Position numbers and translations under genes: made by a program. Positions 5,663 through 11,737 of a stretch of 11,737 nucleotides of DNA are shown here, piece by piece. Each line of letters starts with the position of its first letter. Position 1 is the first letter of the stretch. Origin of the DNA: Acidobacteriota bacterium (GTDB taxonomy: Bacteria; Acidobacteriota; Blastocatellia; Pyrinomonadales; Pyrinomonadaceae); the NCBI GenBank assembly GCA_023415725.1, contig JAEZJR010000091.1, positions 1 to 11,737 of the forward strand. Direction: 5' to 3'. A model generated the notes under the pieces. The model was not told the origin of the DNA, ran no database searches, and saw only the letters and a list, made by a program, of their open reading frames with translations.

Positions 5663-6585
5663 TTTGCAGCATCACCGAAATAAACCGATTTCGCCGCCCT
5701 GATCGTGTTGCAGTGGATCTCCACCGTGTCGTTGATGTCTGCCGCGTAACCGCCGCTCATCGTCGTTACGATCGGTACGCCGATGTCCCTCGCAAAACCC
5801 AGCACCGTCTCATCCCGCCGTCTCAACCCTTGAATCGATAGTCCCAATCGCCCAAGTTTGTCTTTTTCGTACGGGTCCGCACCCGCGAGAAAAAAGATCA
5901 CGTCCGGATCGTGCATCCTCACACGATCGAGCGCGTGTTCGAGTGTGTCGAGATATTCTTCGTCACCGGTCTTGTCGTGCAGTTCGATATCGAGAGATGA
6001 GGTTTGTTTGAAAAGTGGATAATTCTTCGCCCCATGCATCGAGAAGGTGAATACTTCGGGAGAATCTTTGAAAATGAATGCCGTCCCATCCCCCTGATGA
6101 ACATCGAGATCGACGATGAGAAATCGCTCGGCCAGCTCTTCGCGCCGCAGCACACGGATCGCCACCGCTACATCGTTCAGCACACAAAACCCCTCACCGC
6201 GATCCGGGTACGCATGATGCGTCCCTCCCGCGAGATTCGAGGCGATACCCGAACCGATGCAATGCCTTGCTGCGGTGATCGTGCCTGAAATAGCGTGAAA
6301 CGACCTCCGCACGAGCGACCGCGACCATGGCAGCCCCAATTTCCTGACCTCCTTCGCGGTCAATTCGCCCTCGACCAGCCTGGTGATGTAATCCTCGGTG
6401 TGAACAAGCAGAAGGTCATCGACCGCTGCAGGTTCAGGCTCCAATATTTCATCAGGCGAGAGCGTCCCTTCTGAAAGAAGTTTGTCGCGAACAAGTTCGA
6501 ATTTTCTTATAGGAAAGACGTGCCCTTCGCCGATGTCGGCGTAGTAATAAGGTGAGTAACAGATCCTATATTCCCCCTTGATCAT
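5653..6585 (-). CDS. Histone-deacetylase-family zinc hydrolase (class IV/HDAC11-like)
   Basis: A 310-residue arginase/deacetylase-fold enzyme expected to remove acetyl or longer acyl groups from lysine, polyamines or another small amine; the substrate cannot be read from sequence. The active-site motifs are complete: GGTHHA with His123 and His124, GEGFCVLND (130-138), DLDVHQGDGT with zinc ligands Asp161 and His163, GADP with zinc ligand Asp237, and SGGY with Tyr280. The motif style LAGGTHHAYPDRGEGFCVLN matches the bacterial HDAC11-like group. No signal peptide is present, so it is cytoplasmic. It starts 4 bases after the stop of the large HEAT-repeat gene; AAGGG is only 2 bases from the ATG, so coupled translation is likely. 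AcuC-type or acetylpolyamine amidohydrolase roles are possible. Confidence 0.93.
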   Translation of the reverse strand: MIKGEYRICYSPYYYADIGEGHVFPIRKFELVRDKLLSEGTLSPDEILEPEPAAVDDLLLVHTEDYITRLVEGELTAKEVRKLGLPWSRSLVRRSFHAISGTITAARHCIGSGIASNLAGGTHHAYPDRGEGFCVLNDVAVAIRVLRREELAERFLIVDLDVHQGDGTAFIFKDSPEVFTFSMHGAKNYPLFKQTSSLDIELHDKTGDEEYLDTLEHALDRVRMHDPDVIFFLAGADPYEKDKLGRLGLSIQGLRRRDETVLGFARDIGVPIVTTMSGGYAADINDTVEIHCNTIRAAKSVYFGDAAKAA

Positions 6586-6589
6586 TCCC

Positions 6590-9500
6590 TTATTTCAGCG
6601 GTGCGGATAGTACGTGCCCCTGGTACGTGAACCACACCCGTTGGGCAGGCTGGTCCACCCACATCTCCGTGCTGTCGAATATTATCTTCGGAAGCTTCAG
6701 CATCGGCTTGAATGTGAACGTCCGTGTGCTGTACGTCCCCACGAGCGTCCCGGCCGTCCCTCGCGGCAGCGCTGCCCAGAACTCGCCCGGTGCCCCCGTG
6801 GGCTGCAATGACCTGAACGTCTGCTGAGCGATCGGTCGGACTTCACCGACCGATCTGGTCACCGCTCCCGTATCCGGATCAAGAAAATAATATCCCCGCC
6901 CATCATCGTACGCGGATTCATTGTAGTTCTCGTCCTCGTATTCGCCATGGTGGTCTTCTTCGCTGTAGCTTGTGACCAAAAACCTGTTAACGGAAGCGAT
7001 ATACGCCACCGGGCGCGAGATCGAATAATCTCCGGGCCGGATAGGAAATTCGCGGTTGTTCAGCAGATTCACCCGGACCAGGCTCATACCCGAATCATCA
7101 CTGTATTTCGCTGCAATGACCCACCGCCCATTGCTCGTAACGACGGGATCGCTGTAATTTCCGGAACGTATCCTTGTCACACGCCCCGCGGTTATCTTGT
7201 ATATACCTGTGTCATCAGCGCGGACCTCAAGATTGTGGGTCTTTGCCCGCCACTGTCCCCATGCGGCCGCTGGGGAAAAGCCGTCCTTAACGGGAATATA
7301 CTCGGCCTGTAGCGGTTGGGGCACGGCCCCTCCAAGGGCGTCACCTGCCAGCCGGAACCATCCGAAGCTGTCGTACTTCCGATCCTCACGCATTTTGTAG
7401 AACTTCTGGTAATACGCGGAATTATCGGCCCCTTCTTCGAGCGATGCCTCGGCCTCTTCCTGCAGCTTTGCGATCTCCGACTCGATCGCTTTTGACCGGT
7501 CCTCGTCCGTCACCAAAACCCGCAGGTCCGCCCCATCCTTCCAAATGGTCGTCGCCGCGAGGCGATCGTCCGCAAAGTGGACCTCGAGACCAGGCACCGC
7601 CGCTCCAGCATAGTATTTCAGTTTCGCCGGATGCTGCCGCATGTCCTCGAAAATCTTGTCGAGCCCGGCGATGAATTCCGGCGGCGGCTCCGATGTCTTC
7701 GCAAAAACGCGCCGCCCGCCACCCCTGCTCAGCATCAGAAGCTGGAATGACTCGCACTCGCCCGTGCACGCCAAAAACGGCGGCAGTTTGTCGACATCGT
7801 AATGGGCGAGATATCCCTTAAGGTTTTCCCACTCGTTTTGCTCAAGTACCCGTTCCCTGTAACGTGCGGGATCATCAGACCAGCTGAACACGGCGCGGTC
7901 TTTGTAAATATGGATGAAGCTGCGCCCGTACGCGTAAACCCCGATCAGTTCCGGGTCGGTTAGGACTTCCTTTTGTAGTCTTTTTTCCGCCTCGACGAAC
8001 GAAGCGTCGTAGCTGAAAGTGCTGTAAGCATACTCTTCAGACGCGAAATAAGGGCTCACGGAAGCGAATAACGCCGTCAGGAACTTACCGGGCGTCGGCG
8101 ACGTCCCGTTCGTTTCGAACGAAGTTTTCGCCCCCAGGATCTTCGCCTGGTTGGGGTACATCCCGAGAATGACGGCTCGGGCCTCAGGCGAGTCTTCGGA
8201 TTCCAAATATCGCTCCGCCGCGAGAGCGAGCAGCTTGTTCGGACTCTTAAGCAGAGGTGCCACTTTCGGAACTAAAAGTTGTGCCCTTATCAAACGGGCA
8301 CATGCAAGCAACGCCGCCTTCGCCTGATCGCCTCCGGAGTCTAGTACGGCCTCCATGCTCGCCGCGTCCTCCAGTAGGCACGGAGCAACCCCTTGGGCCA
8401 ACGGCCCTCCGTTCCTTGCGTCGGCGATATCGGACATTTGCCATTCCCGCATCTGCTTTCGGACCGAAACGAGTTTCACCACCGCGTCCGCGTCCGATCG
8501 GCCAACCTTGAGGTCCCGGAGGAGCAGCGCGTTGACCGCACGCCCGTTCCAAGACATCAGGATCCGGCGCATCGTCTCCGCCGTCACCGGGTCACGTTTG
8601 TCGTAAGCTTCGATGCGAGCCACCACCCCGCGGACGAGTTCGTCGTTCGGGTTCTCGTTTGAGAGCAGCTGCGAGCCGAGCATGTAGCTGAGGTCCTCGC
8701 CGGTCATCGGCTTTTGCGGGGGCTCACTGTATTCTGCGGGCTGCTGCACCGGCGATTCAGGCGCCTCTTCAGCCGTTCCGTAGGATTCGAATTCTTCGTC
8801 CGCGTCCTCCGTTTCCTCGTTCTGGACCATCTGGGTCCGTTGTGAGGCGACCGTCGTCCGGAGCGCCATTTCGGCACGCCCTTTAGCAGTAGAATAGTCG
8901 TACGCCCCCGGCTCGACGTTATCGCTCGTTGCGATGTCCCCGGCGCTCCTCGCCAAAAACTCTATCGCTGCCACCTGCTCATCGATGGTGAATCCGTTGC
9001 AGGAAAGCAATGCCTTAACTACGCTCTGGCGCTCGTACTCCTGCACCTGCATCAGCAAACGCCTCAGAGCCGGAACCGCCCTCGCGTCCGCCTGCATATC
9101 CAGCGCCATGATCGCCTGGCTGCGAAGCGGATTGTATGTGTAGGTAGCTTCGGTGTATGCGACGTTCGCGTTGGATGCCGACCCATAACTTGCCGTAGAG
9201 TTCGATGCGGTATTCAACGCATTTGCGACCGTCCATGCTGCGTTGGACGCCGCGTTGGCGCTGCCGTAATAGCGAGTATTAGACGTTTGCACTTCATCCA
9301 GCGCGGCGATCAACGCAGGCACGGCTTCAGGTAATTTGACCGAGCCCAGGACGCGAACAAGAGTCTGCTTCCCTGACGGATCTTCCTTTACCCAGCCCGG
9401 ATCGCGGAACCATGGCAATAACGCCTTAACGATCTCGATCCGGACCTCTTTGTTCCGCTCGTAATCTCCCATCCGCCCCAAGCGGAGCAGCAGATTCTTC

Positions 9501-10489
9501 ACGGCTGCTGATCGCACCGAGATGTTGTCGCTGTTCGTCAGTTCCAACATCTTCGCGACGTGTCCCTCATCGCCGGTGTAATACATCATCGTCGTGAGCC
9601 CAGTGTAACTCCGACCGTCCACCACGAGGTTGTGCAGCGTCTCGTCCTCGAGTAGCGAGTAATACCAATCGTCCCGTCCGCTCCATTCCTGCTCTTTGAT
9701 CAACGCGTCGAGTGCGAGGTCGCGTGCCCCGGCTCCCGCCTTCTTGTCCTCGACTACCGCCTTCAGTTCGTCGCGGTAACGATCAACATCGCTCCCGCCG
9801 GTTTGCAATGCGTTTTTGTACAGAGCCCAGGTAGCGAGGGTCTTCGACACCTTTTGGGTGCCGTCGTTATAAAGTCGATTCACGATCGGGGCTGCACGCT
9901 CCCAGTCCACCTTCGCGAGTGCGAGAAGTTCCTCGTGGTTACTGACGTACTCGCCGACATCCTTCGTCTGGCTCGCCTTTTTCTCGAGGTCCTCCGCGAA
10001 TTCATCGGAGTTCATCGTGAGCCAATTCTTCAATTGCCGCCTGATCTCGCGCTCTTCTTCGGTCGAGCCCGACATCTGCCGGTAAATGTCCCGCGCGAGT
10101 TCCGTGCCCCTTCTATCGTCCCCCAGTAAGTTCACGAACTCGACGATCCGGCGCGGCTCGCGCTCGATCTCTCGCAATATCCGACCCAGCGCGCGGTCGG
10201 ACGGTTGCGGGTTGTAACCGAGTTCCTGGTACCCACCGCTCTGGCGTGACCAGTAATCCATCAGATCCTCGATCGTTGCGTCGTCGGGAGGCGGTGATTC
10301 TTTATCGTAAAAGGCCGGTGGATGACTCCCCGAGGGGGTGCGTACCCATGGGTTCGGCGGCGGGGGAGCGGGCAAATTCAGCAGCGCTATTATCGGATCT
10401 TCCTTCGCCTGGGCGACCGGAAAAAGCCACAGCCCGAGCACCGCGAGCAGCGACGAACAAAGTACGAGAGCGGAGACGAAACTCTTCAT
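6590..10489 (-). CDS. Large secreted HEAT-repeat protein with a C-terminal beta-rich domain
   Basis: A 1299-residue protein of unknown function. The frame is open to an ATG at 10567, but the ATG at 10489 is preferred: it has AAGG about 10 bases upstream and begins a good signal peptide (MKSFVSALVLCSSLLAVLGL, then WLFPVAQA) with cleavage after AQA. A proline-rich linker follows (PAPPPPNPW). Helical repeats of HEAT/PBS-lyase style are seen at about 321-338 (NISVRSAAVKNLLLRLG), 375-399 (LPEAVPALIAAL) and 455-479 (RAVPALRRLL). A low-complexity Ala/Ser/Asn/Tyr segment (403-453) interrupts them, and an acidic Glu/Pro segment lies at 556-591. The last 200 or so residues (GIYKITAGRV, NGRWVIAAKYS, YYFLDPDTGAVTRSV) look like beta-propeller blades. 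It should act in the periplasm or at the cell surface, perhaps as a protein-binding scaffold. The deacetylase gene follows in the same unit. Confidence 0.85.
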   Translation of the reverse strand: MKSFVSALVLCSSLLAVLGLWLFPVAQAKEDPIIALLNLPAPPPPNPWVRTPSGSHPPAFYDKESPPPDDATIEDLMDYWSRQSGGYQELGYNPQPSDRALGRILREIEREPRRIVEFVNLLGDDRRGTELARDIYRQMSGSTEEEREIRRQLKNWLTMNSDEFAEDLEKKASQTKDVGEYVSNHEELLALAKVDWERAAPIVNRLYNDGTQKVSKTLATWALYKNALQTGGSDVDRYRDELKAVVEDKKAGAGARDLALDALIKEQEWSGRDDWYYSLLEDETLHNLVVDGRSYTGLTTMMYYTGDEGHVAKMLELTNSDNISVRSAAVKNLLLRLGRMGDYERNKEVRIEIVKALLPWFRDPGWVKEDPSGKQTLVRVLGSVKLPEAVPALIAALDEVQTSNTRYYGSANAASNAAWTVANALNTASNSTASYGSASNANVAYTEATYTYNPLRSQAIMALDMQADARAVPALRRLLMQVQEYERQSVVKALLSCNGFTIDEQVAAIEFLARSAGDIATSDNVEPGAYDYSTAKGRAEMALRTTVASQRTQMVQNEETEDADEEFESYGTAEEAPESPVQQPAEYSEPPQKPMTGEDLSYMLGSQLLSNENPNDELVRGVVARIEAYDKRDPVTAETMRRILMSWNGRAVNALLLRDLKVGRSDADAVVKLVSVRKQMREWQMSDIADARNGGPLAQGVAPCLLEDAASMEAVLDSGGDQAKAALLACARLIRAQLLVPKVAPLLKSPNKLLALAAERYLESEDSPEARAVILGMYPNQAKILGAKTSFETNGTSPTPGKFLTALFASVSPYFASEEYAYSTFSYDASFVEAEKRLQKEVLTDPELIGVYAYGRSFIHIYKDRAVFSWSDDPARYRERVLEQNEWENLKGYLAHYDVDKLPPFLACTGECESFQLLMLSRGGGRRVFAKTSEPPPEFIAGLDKIFEDMRQHPAKLKYYAGAAVPGLEVHFADDRLAATTIWKDGADLRVLVTDEDRSKAIESEIAKLQEEAEASLEEGADNSAYYQKFYKMREDRKYDSFGWFRLAGDALGGAVPQPLQAEYIPVKDGFSPAAAWGQWRAKTHNLEVRADDTGIYKITAGRVTRIRSGNYSDPVVTSNGRWVIAAKYSDDSGMSLVRVNLLNNREFPIRPGDYSISRPVAYIASVNRFLVTSYSEEDHHGEYEDENYNESAYDDGRGYYFLDPDTGAVTRSVGEVRPIAQQTFRSLQPTGAPGEFWAALPRGTAGTLVGTYSTRTFTFKPMLKLPKIIFDSTEMWVDQPAQRVWFTYQGHVLSAPLK

Positions 10490-10585
10490 TATATTCAGAC
10501 CTTCGAATGTTTCCTCTGGATTTTCGGTGCCCGCCGATAAGATTACTCGAAATCGACCAAAAAGCAACGAAATCGTACTTTAGTG

Positions 10586-10591
10586 TAAAAT
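10586..10591 (+). promoter_or_regulatory. Candidate -10 element for a leaderless dehydratase transcript
   Basis: TAAAAT ends 9 bases before the ATG at 10601, which would place transcription start about 3 bases before or at the start codon. No good -35 element and no Shine-Dalgarno are visible. Confidence 0.45.
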
Positions 10592-10600
10592 CTAACCAAA

Positions 10601-11542
10601 ATGGTTACCGTTCATGACATCGAGATCGCCCGCGAGCGGATCTCCCCTTTTATAAAGCGGACACCGCTCGAGCTCAGCGAAACCCTTAGCGAACGACTCG
10701 GGACGAACGTCTACGTCAAGTACGAGTTGTTCCAGAAAACGGGTTCCTTCAAGCCCCGCGGTGCATTCAACAAGATGCTCTCGTTAACGGAAGAGCAGCG
10801 TGCGAAGGGCGTCGTCGCAGTGAGCGGGGGCAACCACGCACAGGGTGTCGCTTACGCCGCGACCGCACTCGGGGTTGATTCTCTTATCCTGATGCCGGAG
10901 AACACTCCGCAGAACTACCTAGACGCAGCACGCGGCTACGGGGCCAACATCGAATTGCTCCCCAACATCGCAGCGGCGTTCAGCGAGGTGGAACGCCACG
11001 TCGCGCTCGGCCGCACGTACGTGCATCCGTTCGACGACCCGCTCGTGATCGCGGGGCAAGGCACTGTCGGGCTCGAGATCCTCGAAGACTGCCCGCAAGT
11101 GACCGACGTCTTCGCCAGTATCGGCGGGGGCGGATTGGCTGGCGGCGTCGCGATCGCGGTGAAGGCGACGGACCCGAATACCCGAGCCTGGGGCGTGGAA
11201 ACCGTCGGTGCCGACGCGATGGCGCAGGCCGTTTCTGCAGGCCATGTTGTCCAGCTTCCCGCGATCACATCCATCGCCAAAACGCTCGGCGCCCCTGCCG
11301 TCACAGAGCGCACATTAAAGATCGTTCAGGAAAATCTCGAAAGCGTCACAGTCGTCACGGACGATGAAGCTATTGCCGCCCTTAGATATATCATCGAGCG
11401 TCTGAAAGTTTTCCCGGAACCGGCGTCGTCCTGCAACCTCGCCGCGGCGGAACGTCTGCGCGGGAATTTCACGCCGGAGAGCCACGTAGTCATCGTCCTC
11501 TGCGGCGGAAATTTTTCCGTCGACGATCTCTGTAAATATTGA
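10601..11542 (+). CDS. PLP-dependent threonine/serine dehydratase or serine racemase
   Basis: A 313-residue fold-type II PLP enzyme. It likely deaminates L-threonine to 2-oxobutanoate and/or L-serine to pyruvate, or racemises serine. Lys51 in TGSFKPRGAFNK is the Schiff-base lysine. SGGNHAQG (75-82) holds the substrate carboxylate, GGGGLAGG (175-182) cradles the PLP phosphate, and CGGN (301-304) contacts the pyridine nitrogen. There is no C-terminal ACT regulatory domain, so it resembles catabolic TdcB-type enzymes or serine racemase rather than biosynthetic IlvA. The usual EPSGA-type motif reads EPASSCNLAA (273-282), a departure. The start MVTVHDIEIARERI fits the family, although no ribosome site precedes it. 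It is divergent from the HEAT-repeat gene and followed by a strong hairpin, so it is probably a single-gene unit. Confidence 0.9.
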   Translation: MVTVHDIEIARERISPFIKRTPLELSETLSERLGTNVYVKYELFQKTGSFKPRGAFNKMLSLTEEQRAKGVVAVSGGNHAQGVAYAATALGVDSLILMPENTPQNYLDAARGYGANIELLPNIAAAFSEVERHVALGRTYVHPFDDPLVIAGQGTVGLEILEDCPQVTDVFASIGGGGLAGGVAIAVKATDPNTRAWGVETVGADAMAQAVSAGHVVQLPAITSIAKTLGAPAVTERTLKIVQENLESVTVVTDDEAIAALRYIIERLKVFPEPASSCNLAAAERLRGNFTPESHVVIVLCGGNFSVDDLCKY

Positions 11543-11563
11543 TCGATAGTTTTAAATGGAGTA

Positions 11564-11592
11564 ACGGCCCAGGTTCGGGAAACCTGGGCCGT
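11564..11592. terminator. Perfect 12-bp hairpin after the dehydratase gene
   Basis: ACGGCCCAGGTT and AACCTGGGCCGT pair perfectly around the 5-base loop CGGGA, 22 bases after the dehydratase stop. The downstream tract is poor (TGTAAATTT on plus, TACTCCATTTAAAA on minus). It can serve both the dehydratase and a probable convergent gene ending at 11651. Confidence 0.7.
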
Positions 11593-11650
11593 GTAAATTT
11601 CGGAAGGTTGACTGTAGGCAACGCGGAGTTGATAGGCAAAAGGCGGATTG

Positions 11651-11737
11651 TTAACGGGTTGGAGTTTGCCGGCTGGTAGACGCCTCCGCTTTGTCTACTT
11701 CACCGACTCGGGAAATCTTTTTATCGGGGCGAACCAA
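11651..11737 (-). CDS. C-terminal fragment of a convergent gene, unidentified
   Basis: On the minus strand one frame is open from the right edge to a TAA at 11653-11651, giving 28 residues: LVRPDKKISRVGEVD then KAEASTSRQTPTR. The other two minus-strand frames stop early. The charged, Lys/Arg/Thr-rich tail is what a real C-terminus often looks like, and the hairpin at 11564-11592 fits a convergent gene pair. I do not recognise the family. The open frame is short enough to be chance. Confidence 0.4.
   Translation of the reverse strand: MVRPDKKISRVGEVDKAEASTSRQTPTR

Noticed and set aside
10519..10560. Minus-strand promoter for the HEAT-repeat gene (TTGCTT with TAATCT)
   Set aside because: Only about half of the -10 consensus matches; not distinguishable from chance.
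10490..10567. Upstream ATG at 10567 as the start of the HEAT-repeat protein (adds 26 residues)
   Set aside because: The extension would bury the signal peptide, has no hydrophobic or family character and lies in the divergent promoter region; the ATG at 10489 has a ribosome site and a proper export signal.
11669..11702. Small hairpin GTAGAC/GTCTAC near the right edge as a non-coding RNA
   Set aside because: A 6-bp stem with an 11-base loop and no promoter or terminator; it lies in a plausible convergent coding end.

Overview
The window is a moderately GC-rich stretch from a Gram-negative bacterium. A TonB-dependent receptor, a periplasmic binding protein, a MacB-type permease and a large secreted HEAT-repeat protein all imply an outer membrane. 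The style of the HEAT protein and the heptanucleotide arrays between genes suggest Acidobacteriota (possibly Blastocatellia), but that placement is inference; no rRNA or marker gene is present to test it.

Region 1 (1-3560, minus strand) is a cobalamin (vitamin B12/corrinoid) uptake locus. A near-consensus sigma-70 promoter at 3531-3559 drives a first cobalamin riboswitch (about 3352-3503) and an intrinsic terminator (3246-3290). Then come btuF (binding protein), btuC (permease) and btuD (ATPase). A second cobalamin riboswitch (about 381-546) sits between btuD and a TonB-dependent receptor gene (btuB-like) that runs off the left edge. The first riboswitch appears to act on transcription, the second more likely on translation. 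Each carries a four-unit heptanucleotide array in the same variable part of the aptamer, and a third such array fills the btuF-btuC gap.

Region 2 (3662-5628, plus strand) is a divergent two-gene operon: an ABC ATPase of the LolD/MacB type, overlapping by 4 bases a MacB/FtsX-type permease. The ATPase has Asn in place of the usual Walker B Asp.

Region 3 (5653-10489, minus strand) is a two-gene unit. A 1299-residue secreted HEAT-repeat protein comes first, followed 4 bases later by a class IV-like histone-deacetylase-family hydrolase. A perfect 10-bp stem-loop lies between the convergent permease and deacetylase ends and contains the deacetylase stop codon.

Region 4 (10601-11542, plus strand) is a PLP-dependent threonine/serine dehydratase or serine racemase that looks leaderless. 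A perfect 12-bp hairpin follows, then the probable C-terminal end of a convergent unidentified gene at the right edge. No tRNA, rRNA, CRISPR array or insertion sequence was seen.
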